A stretch of DNA of 64,000 nt from Elusimicrobia bacterium RIFOXYA2_FULL_47_53 (GCA_001800315.1 MGVE01000009.1:35121-99120), one strand, 5' to 3'; counted from the first letter of the stretch, positions 18,442 through 26,456 are shown. Translations and numbers: made by a program. The notes: generated by a model not told the origin, from the sequence alone.

Positions 18442-19803
18442 TTAGCCCTTTAGCTTGTATATAGTTCCCCGACCGGTTACCCCTACCCTGACAAGAACTT
18501 GCTTGCTAACCATATCTTTTAGGTCAATAGTAGCCATAGGTTTTGAAATATCCGTCAATTCTTGATATTGCTTATTCGTTATCTTTCCTTTTTCTTTAAC
18601 ATAGGCGACAGCTTTTATCTGTCTTTCGTTAAGGCCAAGCTTTTGCAAGTTCTCTTCAGTATGGGTGTCCTTTGAGAATGTTATCTGAAAGCCTTTTTGG
18701 CGTTCTTTTATGGCCGGGATAGGAACTTCTGCATCGTTGCATAGATGAACCATTTTACCTATACCGCTCCCCCACTGTTCAATGAATTCAATGTCAAAGA
18801 AGACCTTTGCAATTCCCTTGTTTCGTGTATCGGAATCATGCGTCTTAAATAAATCTTCTACGGAAACATTAGGTGCTAATCCTCCGGGATTCCATATCTC
18901 AAGCCGGTCATCGTGTATTCGTACGCTTATATTGGAAGAAACGAGATAATCTCTGTGACATACGGCATTGATAAGAGCTTCCCTAATAGCGTCAAGCGGA
19001 TAATCCCAAACATTTTTACGCCGCGGCTCGCCAGTCATTACAAATTTAACGCTTATGTTCTTTTTGATAAAATCCATCGCCAAATCTACCTGGTCAATTA
19101 ATGTTCCCTCAACCATGTCATCATCAATTACAAGCGACTCATTCTTGAATCTTCCGCAATGGATTACTGCCTGTTGTACATACCTCATCGGACGCTTGCC
19201 AAAAAGAAGCAGGGCGGCCCAGGCAGGAACACCATCTTTGATAAACTCAAGTTTTTTCAATATCTCTAAGACAGTTTCATCTTTGGGGATTTTTCGGCGG
19301 CCGGTTTCATTGGCAGTATCTCTATATGCAAACACTTTTTTTTCATCTATGTCTTTTAAGGAATATCCTGCGGCTTGAGTTAAATCCCAGCTCATATCAA
19401 GCGACTTATAGTGCATATCGGCGATTTCTTGCGGGGTCATCAAGCGGTTGCTGTTCTTAACCCTTCTAAAGCACTTACCCTTAATAGCTACGGGCTTAAT
19501 GGGGCATTCTTTAATAGTGATAACTGCGATGATTTTATTGTCAACGGTAAGTTGCTCTACATCGGGGATTACGCGGGGATTGCTTGCTTGGGTGATCTGG
19601 TTTATCCAATCGTTTATGGTTTCTTTGCCAATCTGAATTCCTTTTATTGTGCCATTGTCTGAGACACCTACTATAATGGTACCGCCTTTGGAATTAGAAA
19701 ACGCCCCGGCAGTTTCTACGGCCTCTCTGTCGAAGCTTTCTTTGAAGTCCAATGTCTCGGACTCACCCTTGCTAATGATTACTTTAAGTTCTTCCGGTGT
19801 CAT
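18442..19803 (-). CDS. AlbA_2/Schlafen-type ATP-binding putative transcriptional regulator
   Basis: 453 residues. The N-terminal ~125 residues form an AlbA_2 (Schlafen-like) domain: ESETLDFKESFDREAVETA, SNSKGGTIIVGVSDNGTI and CFRRVKNSNRLMTPQEI. The middle (~265-365) is a GHKL ATPase of the HATPase_c_4 type, with YPLDAIREALINAVCHRDY (N-box) and RLEIWNPGGL (G1). The C-terminus (~395-453) is a winged helix. Proteins of this layout are often annotated as ATP-dependent helicase RecG-like or transcriptional regulators, and some belong to phage-defence loci; the biochemical role is not established. It has its own promoter and stands alone between an AT-rich tail and the amidase gene transcribed away from it. 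Confidence 0.85.
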   Translation of the reverse strand: MTPEELKVIISKGESETLDFKESFDREAVETAGAFSNSKGGTIIVGVSDNGTIKGIQIGKETINDWINQITQASNPRVIPDVEQLTVDNKIIAVITIKECPIKPVAIKGKCFRRVKNSNRLMTPQEIADMHYKSLDMSWDLTQAAGYSLKDIDEKKVFAYRDTANETGRRKIPKDETVLEILKKLEFIKDGVPAWAALLLFGKRPMRYVQQAVIHCGRFKNESLVIDDDMVEGTLIDQVDLAMDFIKKNISVKFVMTGEPRRKNVWDYPLDAIREALINAVCHRDYLVSSNISVRIHDDRLEIWNPGGLAPNVSVEDLFKTHDSDTRNKGIAKVFFDIEFIEQWGSGIGKMVHLCNDAEVPIPAIKERQKGFQITFSKDTHTEENLQKLGLNERQIKAVAYVKEKGKITNKQYQELTDISKPMATIDLKDMVSKQVLVRVGVTGRGTIYKLKG

Positions 19804-19821
19804 AGTTACCCTACGAATATG

Positions 19822-19850
19822 ATTTTACATTTTTTATATGTCTTTGGCAA
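19822..19850 (-). promoter_or_regulatory. Promoter of the AlbA_2 regulator gene
   Basis: Minus strand TTGCCA (19845-19850), 17-base spacer, TAAAAT (19822-19827), about 20 bases before the start codon. Confidence 0.55.
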
Positions 19851-19919
19851 CAAAACGCAAAATACGGATAGACTAATTCTCAGACAGAGCCGGGGCTAAG
19901 ACTGGGCTTAAAATCGGGC

Positions 19920-19948
19920 TTTTTCAATTGACTCAAATATTGTATAAT
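19920..19948 (+). promoter_or_regulatory. Promoter of the amidase gene, formed partly by a repeat end
   Basis: A consensus TATAAT at 19943-19948 lies only seven bases before the amidase ATG. The matching -35 position (19921-19926, TTTTCA, 16-base spacer) falls inside a solo copy of the inverted-repeat terminus TTTTTCAATTGACTCAA (19920-19936). The predicted transcript starts at or next to the ATG, so the message would be leaderless. Confidence 0.5.
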
Positions 19949-19955
19949 CTGCCCT

Positions 19956-21788
19956 ATGAACACAAGAATACTGTTTCTGGCCTATGTTTTACTATCCCAT
20001 TTTGCCGCGACTGCGTGTTTCGCGTCGGAAGGCACGGCTGACGAAAAGGCGTTGCCGGCAACAAAGAGCTACGCCGGCGCGGGTATTCCGTTTAATATAG
20101 CCCATCCGAAAGAAGGCCAGCAGCTGCCATACCTGAAATCTTCCTTTGTTTTCGGTTCCGCCGATCCGCGCGGCAAACTCTACATTAACGGCGCGGAGAC
20201 TCCAATCTTTGAAAGCGGCGGATTTCTTGCCATGGTTCCATATTCAACCGGAACTTTCTCAATAATCGCCGAACTGAAAATATTTGAGAGCTCCAAAACA
20301 ATTACAAGAACTATATTTGTGGCTCCCCCCGCGGAAACACCTCCCGCCTCGCCCTTAACCCTTATTTCGTCTAAACCGGAAATGGACTTATCTCTCAGGA
20401 CGGGAGAAACATTTATTATTGAATGCAGGGGCAGCCCCGGGGCTAATGCATTGGCCAAAATTAAAGGCTCCAAAGGAGTAATTAATTTAAGCGAAACGGC
20501 ACCAGGCTCCGGGATTTACCGTTTTCTTTACAGGATTAAGCCGGGCGATAATTTCAAGGACTCCGAGATCTCCGTAACGCTTGAGAATAAAAAGGGCAGA
20601 AAATCCATTGTCGCCTCCGGAAAAATATCTAAACTTGAACCGGATTCGTTCTGGCAGGCGGAGGTTTCAGCCGATAACGCTGTTGTCCGTTCCGGTTACG
20701 CTTTAACGCCTGCGGATAAGGCGGGATATGTTTTATTTCCTCCCCAGGGAACAAAGTTTCTTGTCACGGGCAGGCGCGGCCAGGAACTGGAAGTGCGTTT
20801 AAATCAGGCCCGCAGCGGCTGGATCGGAGAAACCGAGGTCAGGCCCGCCGGCCATAGCACCCCCAGGATAACCAGCGGCAATTTAATTGTCAGCTACCAA
20901 AAACCGAATTCGCTGCTGCGCTTATATCTTGGCGCGAAGCCGCCCTTTGAAGTTACGGCTTCTCCCGCGGAGGACAAGATTGACATAAGGTTTTTCGGAG
21001 TGGTTTCAAACACGGACTGGATAAATTACGAGTCCACTTCTTCCATAATAAGTTTTGTTGAGTGGTTTCAGGATGACACGGAGACATTCCGAGTGACACT
21101 GCACTTAAAAGAGACTAACTGGTGGGGCTACGACGCGAGGTTTGAAAACGGAAGTTTTGTTTTTGAGATCCGCCGGCCCGAAAAAATCCCGGCCGCTGAT
21201 TCAACCCTAAAAGGCATTATGGTAGCCATTGACGCGGGACACGGGCCCGAAACAGGGGCCGTGGGCCCAACGGGCCTTGAAGAAAAAAATGTAAACCTTA
21301 GTATCGCGCTTTCGCTTGAAAAAATGCTTTTAGCACAGGGGGCGGAAGTAACTATGATTCGCAGAGGGAATGAACCGGTAAGCCTTTACGATAGAATAAG
21401 AAAAGCCCAGAACATCAAAGCCGATATGCTGATAAGCATCCACAACAACGCGCTTCCCGAGGGGCAGAACCCGCTGGTAAAAAACGGGTTCGGCGCGTAT
21501 TATTACTACCCGCAAAGTTTCGCGCTTGCCCAGGAGATTCATGATTCTCTGGCAAAAGCATTTTCTTCTTCATATTCAAAGTACCCGCTGAGAGACGACG
21601 GACTTTACTACGGCAACCTCGCTCTCGCCAGGGTTCCGCAGATGCCTGCGGTGCTTGTTGAGTGCGCTTACATAATCGTGCCGCGCGAGGAATCGCTGCT
21701 TAGAAACGCGGGATTTCAAAATGCCTGCGCGCAGGCTATAACTTCCGGTATAAAAAAGTTTGTCGCGGCTAAGAAAAAGCGGAAGTAA
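19956..21788 (+). CDS. Secreted N-acetylmuramoyl-L-alanine amidase (Amidase_3)
   Basis: 610 residues with a signal peptide (1-23). Residues ~40-120 form a beta-rich domain, ~140-235 another, ~240-300 an SH3-like region (NAVVRSGYALTPADKAGYVL) and ~315-415 an AMIN-like beta domain. The catalytic Amidase_3 domain covers ~425-605 with zinc ligands in VAIDAGHGPETGAVGPTGLE (His and Glu) and SIHNNALP (His), and the catalytic Glu in VLVECAYI. It cleaves the bond between N-acetylmuramic acid and L-Ala in peptidoglycan, in the periplasm, during cell separation or wall turnover. The C-terminal VAAKKKRK tail is basic. No Shine-Dalgarno precedes the ATG. Confidence 0.92.
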   Translation: MNTRILFLAYVLLSHFAATACFASEGTADEKALPATKSYAGAGIPFNIAHPKEGQQLPYLKSSFVFGSADPRGKLYINGAETPIFESGGFLAMVPYSTGTFSIIAELKIFESSKTITRTIFVAPPAETPPASPLTLISSKPEMDLSLRTGETFIIECRGSPGANALAKIKGSKGVINLSETAPGSGIYRFLYRIKPGDNFKDSEISVTLENKKGRKSIVASGKISKLEPDSFWQAEVSADNAVVRSGYALTPADKAGYVLFPPQGTKFLVTGRRGQELEVRLNQARSGWIGETEVRPAGHSTPRITSGNLIVSYQKPNSLLRLYLGAKPPFEVTASPAEDKIDIRFFGVVSNTDWINYESTSSIISFVEWFQDDTETFRVTLHLKETNWWGYDARFENGSFVFEIRRPEKIPAADSTLKGIMVAIDAGHGPETGAVGPTGLEEKNVNLSIALSLEKMLLAQGAEVTMIRRGNEPVSLYDRIRKAQNIKADMLISIHNNALPEGQNPLVKNGFGAYYYYPQSFALAQEIHDSLAKAFSSSYSKYPLRDDGLYYGNLALARVPQMPAVLVECAYIIVPREESLLRNAGFQNACAQAITSGIKKFVAAKKKRK

Positions 21789-21832
21789 AAATAATTCGGA
21801 TCACTCTGAAGGGTTTGGAAGGTTATATTTAA

Positions 21833-21858
21833 GGGACTTCCCTTTTTAGAAAGTCCCC
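21833..21858 (-). terminator. Hairpin downstream of the Lys/Ala micro-ORF
   Basis: Read on the minus strand, GGGACTT (right arm, 21851-21857) pairs with AAGTCCC (21833-21839), followed by TTAAATAT. It lies 13 bases after the micro-ORF stop and, on the plus strand, 45 bases after the amidase stop, so it could serve both. Confidence 0.5.
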
Positions 21859-21870
21859 AAAATACAAATT

Positions 21871-21915
21871 TTATTTCTTTTTCGCTTTCTTTTTTGCTTT
21901 TTTCTTTGCAGCCAT
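21871..21915 (-). CDS. 14-residue Lys/Ala micro-ORF with a near-perfect ribosome binding site
   Basis: ATG at 21915 opens MAAKKKAKKKAKKK and a TAA. Eight bases before the ATG ends GGAGG, within GGAGGTGATC, which is complementary to ten consecutive bases at the usual 3' end of 16S rRNA; most genes here have much weaker sites. A hairpin follows the stop. The peptide is a tail-like Lys/Ala repeat of the sort seen at the ends of histone-H1-like and ribosome-associated proteins. Translation is supported by the initiation site; function is unknown. An alternative is that the site belongs to a longer ORF now truncated, or is a regulatory ribosome-landing site. Confidence 0.5.
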   Translation of the reverse strand: MAAKKKAKKKAKKK

Positions 21916-21920
21916 CCCGA

Positions 21921-22037
21921 TCACCTCCCTGTTGTGACACTTATCGGAAATAAAAAAGCCACGCAATAAAACTGCGCGGCCAATGCTATCGGGTTATTTT
22001 CGTCGTAATTATTTCTATTCGAAAAATTGTCATTCAT
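21921..22037 (-). CDS. Possible 38-residue leader ORF
   Basis: ATG at 22037 follows AAAGGGGC and opens 38 codons (N-terminus MNDNFSNRNNYDENNPIALA, then a hydrophobic run FYCVAFLFPISV) whose TGA stop lies inside the Shine-Dalgarno of the Lys/Ala micro-ORF. The frame passes through the terminator-like hairpin. That geometry would allow attenuation-like coupling, but the ORF is short and could be chance. Confidence 0.25.
   Translation of the reverse strand: MNDNFSNRNNYDENNPIALAAQFYCVAFLFPISVTTGR
21951..21980 (-). terminator. Intrinsic terminator or attenuator
   Basis: On the minus strand an 8-bp stem (GCCGCGCA with TGCGTGGC, one G-U pair; arms 21973-21980 and 21958-21965) with a seven-base loop is followed at once by six T. 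It stands about 75 bases after the predicted start of the promoter at 22061-22089 and before the Lys/Ala micro-ORF. Confidence 0.65.
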
Positions 22038-22054
22038 GCCCCTTTCAAGTTTCT
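21953..22054 (-). ncRNA. Candidate small RNA or attenuated leader of about 100 nt
   Basis: Bounded by a consensus promoter (start predicted near 22054) and the intrinsic terminator ending near 21953. No known RNA family is recognised. If read-through occurs the transcript continues into the Lys/Ala micro-ORF, so the same unit could be a regulated leader. Confidence 0.4.
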
Positions 22055-22060
22055 GAAATA

Positions 22061-22089
22061 ATTATACATCATATTTTTTAATATAACAA
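22061..22089 (-). promoter_or_regulatory. Sigma70-type promoter in the intergenic island
   Basis: Minus strand TTGTTA (22084-22089), exactly 17 bases, TATAAT (22061-22066), in an AT-rich context. It has no annotated gene directly downstream other than the small RNA and micro-ORFs. Confidence 0.65.
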
Positions 22090-22178
22090 TAATTTATTTT
22101 AAATTTTTTATTTATTTTTTGTGTTTGCGCGCGAACCTGGGCAGTTCTCCGGTAAGAAGGCGGGGTTATTCTGATTAT

Positions 22179-22245
22179 AACTTTCTTTGAACGCGCAAAG
22201 ATAGTAAGTAAAGAAACTTGCGACGCCTCACCATCTCGGACCGGC
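22179..22245 (-). repeat. Dispersed structured element, truncated copy 2
   Basis: On the minus strand it has CCGAGATGGTGAGGCGTCGC, then a GTTTCTTTA box and a hairpin (right arm CAAAGATAGT with one mismatch, loop, left arm AACTTTCTTTG 22179-22189). The CCGAGATGG part matches the copy at 61.36 kb almost exactly; the 5' nested arms are absent. It lies about 90 bases upstream of the promoter at 22061-22089, in the same orientation. Confidence 0.65.
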
Positions 22246-22770
22246 CGTCATTCCAGAAATGTTCTGTCTGGAATCCAGAACAATGGCATTTTATTAATGA
22301 CTCAAAGAAGTGGATCCCAGACTACTACCTCTGGGATGACGACACAAACTAGTCTGTCATCCCTACCCCCGATTGCGGCACTTGAGGGCAAACTCCAGCA
22401 GGGATCCAGAAAAACCTCTGGATACCAGCTTCTGCTGGTATGACGACACGAAGAAGTTCGCCGTTCACTTATAACTTGAGTCAATTGAAAAAGTGTTTCA
22501 GGCCGTCTTTGCGAGGAGCGCAACGACGCGGCAATCTCGTCGTTCCCGACGGAAAAGCGAGATTGCTTCACCCTGCGGGCTCGCAATGACAGGGTCTAAT
22601 TAAGGGTTTTTCAATTGACTCAACTTACAACTTACATCTTAAAACTTATTACTTAAAATATTCTGTCCGGAATCCACAAACGCCGTCATTGTGATCTTCC
22701 GCAGGGAGATAATATTCTCGTCGTTTGAGGAAAAACGAGACCCTTCACTTCGCTCAGGGTGACTTTATAT
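22236..22770. repeat. Dispersed short-repeat island
   Basis: Mosaic of the phrases found at 16.6 and 30.8 kb, here on both strands: CTGGAATCCAGAAC and CTGGATACCAGC-type palindromes, the GCGAGATTGCTTC...CGCAATGACA unit, and GAGACCCTTCACTTCGCTCA. It contains one complete MITE-like element (22476-22623). From 22771 to 22982 there is non-repeated AT-rich sequence with a TTGACT-N17-TAGAAT promoter-like site near 22835 and a hairpin CCAACTGC-TTCC-GCAGTTGG near 22950, but no gene. Confidence 0.65.
22476..22623. repeat. MITE-like element with TTGAGTCAATTGAAAAA termini
   Basis: 148 bp bounded by TTGAGTCAATTGAAAAA (22476-22492) and its perfect reverse complement (22607-22623). The interior is the GCGAGATTGCTTC...CGCAATGACA repeat, so this copy is a composite. 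No coding capacity and no clear target-site duplication. Confidence 0.7.
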
Positions 22771-22982
22771 GTCTGATGAAATCTTCACCGGCAGGCATGG
22801 GCTCTATCCGAGGATTAGGGGATCTGGAGTATGCTTGACTAAAACCTGCTATTTATATAGAATCTCACAGTCAAGCCGAATTGAAAACTATAACAATATA
22901 TGTATGCCGAGGTGTCCGCCACTACTGCGGGCGGATTTGCTTCACCAACTGCTTCCGCAGTTGGTTCCTTGAATATTATAGA

Positions 22983-23150
22983 TTGAGTCAATTGAAAAAG
23001 CCTGTTTCAGGAGCGAAATTTTGGGCTTTGTGCCGAGGCAAGGCGGCCGAAGCGAGCATATGCTCCACGGAGTATATGTAAACTGAGGACAACGAAGCCG
23101 CAGGCCAAAGGCCGAAATTGCAGCCCGAAAGAGGTTTTTCAACTGACTCA
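22983..23150. repeat. MITE-like element, longest copy
   Basis: 168 bp from TTGAGTCAATTGAAAAA (22983-22999) to the inverted end TTTTTCAACTGACTCA (23135-23150). Subterminal CCTGTTTCAGGAGCG and CCCGAAAGAGG boxes and an internal CATATGCTCCACGGAGTAT palindrome are shared with the inverted copy at 54969-55097. It ends 56 bases before tRNA-Leu. Confidence 0.75.
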
Positions 23151-23206
23151 GAGAAGTTACAGTGTGCGGTTATCTGACAAGCTAATCAAACAAAAAATAG
23201 TTTATT

Positions 23207-23293
23207 GCCGAGGTGGCGGAACTGGCAGACGCGTCAGACTCAAAATCTGAAGTCACTTTGGGTGGCGTGTGGGTTCAACTCCCACCCTCGGCA
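23207..23293 (+). tRNA. tRNA-Leu(CAA)
   Basis: Acceptor arms GCCGAGG and CCTCGGC close the molecule with discriminator A; the anticodon loop in CAGACTCAAAATCTG gives CAA, reading UUG. The long variable arm (around GTCACTTTGGGTGGCGT) and a TGGGTTCAACTCC T-arm confirm a class II leucine tRNA. CCA is not encoded. A T run follows directly. Confidence 0.95.
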
Positions 23294-23315
23294 TTTTTTT
23301 AATCTATAGTTTTTA

Positions 23316-23999
23316 CTAAATACCAAGAAGTTCCCCGACAGGAATAATTTCATATCCTCTTTTTTTGAGCTCTTCAATAATCAGCGGCAGCGCTTCAACA
23401 GTGCTCTCTCTTTTCACTCCTCCGTCATGCATAAGAAAAATCGCGCCGGGCTTGATGTTTTTAATATATTCCGCGGCCAGCTCGCTGCCGGTCATTTTCT
23501 TCCAGTCGCAGCCGAAACTCCAGTTTACAAGAACCATGTCATGCCTTCCGGCGACTTCCCGCACCCAGGGTTTCACGAATCCATAGGGCATACGCATCAG
23601 CCGCGGCTTAAGGCCCGATATTTTTTCCAAAGCGGCATTGGCCCGGGCTATCTCCCCGGACAAAAGCTCTTCCTTGTCATCTTTTTTATACGAGTAGAAA
23701 TTAGGATGCGTGTACGAGTGAGCGCCCACCTCGTGGCCGTCATTATAGACGCTTTTTACAATTTCGGACCTCGCGGCGGCCAGCTGGCCTTCCATAAAAA
23801 AAGTGGCTTTGATATTGCCGGCTTTTAGAATTTCCAAAATTTTGGGCGTAAATTTTCCCGGGCCATCATCAAAAGTCAGAGCTACGGCTTTTCTGTCTTT
23901 GTTCCCCTGGGCGAAAAACGGCGCCATTTTCTGTTCCGAGTTTACTTCCGCGGAAATAACCGCGGCTAAAACAAACAATAAAAACACAGTTTTTTTCAT
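23316..23999 (-). CDS. Polysaccharide deacetylase, secreted
   Basis: 227 residues from the ATG at 23999, which overlaps the exporter stop by four bases (ATGA) and follows GGGGCAAAG. Signal peptide MKKTVFLLFVLAAVISAEV, then the NodB homology domain: motif 1 ALTFDDGPGKFTP, motif 2 HEVGAHSYTHPNF, motif 3 RMPYGF and motif 5 FLMHDGG. Such enzymes remove acetyl groups from peptidoglycan, chitin-like or exopolysaccharide GlcNAc in the periplasm or outside. Its coupling to an ABC exporter suggests it works on something that system handles, which is inference. The frame is open further upstream inside the exporter gene but the signal peptide fixes the start. Confidence 0.92.
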   Translation of the reverse strand: MKKTVFLLFVLAAVISAEVNSEQKMAPFFAQGNKDRKAVALTFDDGPGKFTPKILEILKAGNIKATFFMEGQLAAARSEIVKSVYNDGHEVGAHSYTHPNFYSYKKDDKEELLSGEIARANAALEKISGLKPRLMRMPYGFVKPWVREVAGRHDMVLVNWSFGCDWKKMTGSELAAEYIKNIKPGAIFLMHDGGVKRESTVEALPLIIEELKKRGYEIIPVGELLGI

Positions 24000-25618
24000 C
24001 TTTGCCCCGATTCTAAAGATTTCAGGCCGAAGCGGAGCGGCAGGACTACCGCAATGAGATTGACCGCTAACAGCCCGCCGGCAACCCACGGAAGTCCGTA
24101 CGAAAGATTCCGCGCGCTGTAATAATTCTGTATGGGTATCGCCCATAAGCCCATATTCACAAGAAGATAAAAAAGAGCGGAGACCATAAAAAGCAGGCCG
24201 CCCGGCGAAGACTCTATCTCGGAAACATTCGTGGAATCATATTTTGGGAAAATTGAACCCAGCCCCACCGCCATGGAACACAGGCCAAGGCCCATAATTG
24301 TGACAGCAAGCGCGAATATGGCCGTAAGGGCCATGTCTGCTTTTAGAATGAAGCCGGAAAAAATTACGAGCGAGGAGCCGAAAATCACCATAGGGAGCGA
24401 ACCATAAACAAGTTTTTCAAAAATAAATTTTGCCGGAGAAAACGGGAAAGAACGGACAAGCCAGAGGCTCTCGCCTTCAAGGCTGACCGAAGGAAATACG
24501 AACCTCAGAGCGACCGCCGAGAGCATGAAACCTATAAGGCCGAGGTTAAAATATGTCACGAGGTTTTGAATATATAAGGTTTCAAGCGGAAGCTTGTAGA
24601 GGCTGAAAAGATAAACCACAATCAGCGCGCCCAGCAAAACCAGCTGAGACCATTGGCTGGCGTCCCTGAAGAAAATCGTGAGATCTTTTCTGAAGAACGC
24701 CTGCAAAGGCATTCTTTTTACATAGGAGTTCGTTCGTCTTTGTCCGGATCCCCCAAAAATCTGAGCCGAAGCCCAGCCTTCAAAATAATATTTTCTGGCA
24801 AATAAAATAAGCGTGGCAAATAACAACGCCGCGCAGCCGTACAGAAGCGCCGAATTCAAAGCAACACCTTTAAGCGATCCCGCGGAGGAAGCAAGAATGC
24901 CCGCGGTAAGCCACCAGGAGGGAAGATAAGGCGCGGTCGGAGCATCCAGATAACGAAGGTATTGCGATACCAGCTCCAGAGCGTCGGGCCTTAAAAGCCG
25001 TTCCGGCTGAAGAAATCTCAGCAGAATATATATGCCAGTCACAAACATTACTCCCGAGAAAAGCAAAATATCCCTCGTCTTTCTTCTGGGAAGCAGTTTC
25101 ATAAGTATCAGGCACAAAAAAATTCCCAGGCTCCCTGATATAACCAGGAACGGAACTGTCAGGACAAACCCGGAGACATAAAACCAAAACGAGAGATGCT
25201 TTACGGACCCGAGCGCCCCCACAAACGGGATTAGCAAAAGCAGTACCATCCAGGAAGAATAAAATATCGTTTCAAACGCTTTGTAAACAAATATCCCGCG
25301 TACCCCCAAAGGTTTTGTCATAAGCCACGGAAGGTCCCTGCTGGAAAATAGCGTATTAAACGAAGCTATAAGGCTTGAAATAATTACCATGGAAAACGAT
25401 GTCAGAAAAACGAGCGCGAGGAGTTTATTGGTCAGCAGAGGGCCAATCAACTGAACAGAATTGAGCTCCTTTAACAGGCGCCAGGCTCCGGCGTAAATAC
25501 CCAGAATAAAAGCGCAGGCGGTTATCAGCATCAAGGCCGCCTTTATCTCCCCGCCGAGGCTCATGCGGACAATCTTGTTCCTGATGCTTTTTAATTTAAT
25601 TGAAAGAATGATTTTCAT
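23996..25618 (-). CDS. ABC-2 type exporter membrane subunit
   Basis: About 540 residues with 12-16 hydrophobic segments (for example LVFLTSFSMVIISSLIASF, LVLLGALIVVYLFSL, PWVAGGLLAVNLIAVVLPL), resembling the large putative ABC exporter family (PF16949 type). ATG 25618 is taken as start; a TTG eight codons upstream (25642) would place the N-terminus at the edge of a repeat fragment, and neither has a Shine-Dalgarno. The matching ATPase is the next gene upstream on the same strand. Cargo unknown; the downstream deacetylase and the lipid-kinase-like and protease genes upstream suggest an envelope role. Confidence 0.8.
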   Translation of the reverse strand: MKIILSIKLKSIRNKIVRMSLGGEIKAALMLITACAFILGIYAGAWRLLKELNSVQLIGPLLTNKLLALVFLTSFSMVIISSLIASFNTLFSSRDLPWLMTKPLGVRGIFVYKAFETIFYSSWMVLLLLIPFVGALGSVKHLSFWFYVSGFVLTVPFLVISGSLGIFLCLILMKLLPRRKTRDILLFSGVMFVTGIYILLRFLQPERLLRPDALELVSQYLRYLDAPTAPYLPSWWLTAGILASSAGSLKGVALNSALLYGCAALLFATLILFARKYYFEGWASAQIFGGSGQRRTNSYVKRMPLQAFFRKDLTIFFRDASQWSQLVLLGALIVVYLFSLYKLPLETLYIQNLVTYFNLGLIGFMLSAVALRFVFPSVSLEGESLWLVRSFPFSPAKFIFEKLVYGSLPMVIFGSSLVIFSGFILKADMALTAIFALAVTIMGLGLCSMAVGLGSIFPKYDSTNVSEIESSPGGLLFMVSALFYLLVNMGLWAIPIQNYYSARNLSYGLPWVAGGLLAVNLIAVVLPLRFGLKSLESGQR

Positions 25619-25643
25619 ATTTTGAGCAATTTTAAAAACCAAT

Positions 25644-25683
25644 TTGAGTCCGCTGGGAAACCTCTTTCGGGCCGTTTTTGCGG
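25644..25683 (-). repeat. Fragment of the MITE-like element inside an operon
   Basis: TTGAGTC followed by GAAACCTCTTTCGGGC aligns without gaps to the end of the copy at 54969 (TTGAGTC, GAAAAACCTCTTTCGGGC), with several substitutions. It fills the 64-base gap between the ABC ATPase and permease genes, so it is an old insertion or a preserved end. Confidence 0.5.
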
Positions 25684-25706
25684 AGAGTTAGAACAGCGCC
25701 GGCCGG

Positions 25707-26456
25707 CTACAGCAACTCAAGCAGTTCGCTGTACCGGCTTCCGCCCGTGAGATGCAGGAACAGCTCTTCAAGGGTGCCTTCCTGCCGCGCCCTTTTTTTG
25801 AGTTCCTCAACGGTGCCAAGAGCTATTATTCTTCCATTTTGAATAATTCCTATCCTGTGGGCAAGCCTCTCGGCGATTTCAAGCACATGCGTGCACATAA
25901 ACACAGCTACACCTTTGGCTGAAAGGCGCGTAATAATTTCTTTGACCATTTTCGCGCTCTTGGGATCAAGGCCCACCAGCGGCTCGTCAAGAAAAATAAC
26001 CTTGGGCTGGTGAAGCAAAACGCTCGCGAGAACTAGTTTCTGTTTCATGCCGTGCGAGTAGGCCTCTATCATCTCTCCGGCCCAGGGTGAAAGTTCAAAC
26101 ATGGACAGCAGTTCAGGGATCCGCTGCTTTTGTTCGTCTATTCCCACCTTATATATGTCTCCGACAAGCCTCATGAACTCAAAACCCGTAAGATGAGGGT
26201 AAACATAAGGCTGATCCGAAACAAAACCGGTTATTGACTTTGCTTCAATCGGGTTTTTTCGCAAATCAAAATTACCGATAACCGCCGACCCGGCCGTCGG
26301 CTGAAGTATGCCGGTAAACAGCTTGACCGTAGTGGTCTTTCCGGCTCCGTTAGGGCCGAGAAAAGCGAATATCTCGCCGGGCGGTATCTCAATGTTTAAA
26401 TTGTCCACCGCCGTAAGGCTTCCGAATTTCCTGGTAAGGTTAACGGCTTTAATCAT
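25707..26456 (-). CDS. ABC-2 type exporter ATPase
   Basis: 249 residues. Walker A GPNGAGKTTTVK, Q-loop VSDQPYVYPHL, a variant signature YSHGMKQKLVLA, Walker B VIFLDEPLVGLDP and switch CTHVLEIAERL. The short length and GMKQKL signature are typical of the CcmA/NatA/DrrA class of exporter ATPases. It pairs with the permease encoded just downstream. Its ATG overlaps the stop of the preceding lipid-kinase-like gene by four bases. Confidence 0.9.
   Translation of the reverse strand: MIKAVNLTRKFGSLTAVDNLNIEIPPGEIFAFLGPNGAGKTTTVKLFTGILQPTAGSAVIGNFDLRKNPIEAKSITGFVSDQPYVYPHLTGFEFMRLVGDIYKVGIDEQKQRIPELLSMFELSPWAGEMIEAYSHGMKQKLVLASVLLHQPKVIFLDEPLVGLDPKSAKMVKEIITRLSAKGVAVFMCTHVLEIAERLAHRIGIIQNGRIIALGTVEELKKRARQEGTLEELFLHLTGGSRYSELLELL

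Noticed and set aside
22769-23142. Short protein-coding frames within the intergenic island
   Set aside because: They translate the repeat units themselves, differ between copies, and lack ribosome sites.
19804-23206. Prophage or integrative element attached to tRNA-Leu
   Set aside because: No integrase, transposase, phage gene or duplicated tRNA end; the repeats here are short dispersed families also found elsewhere in the window.
24000-24146. N-terminal extension of the deacetylase into the exporter gene
   Set aside because: The extension lacks features, while ATG 23999 begins a signal peptide with a ribosome site and an ATGA overlap.
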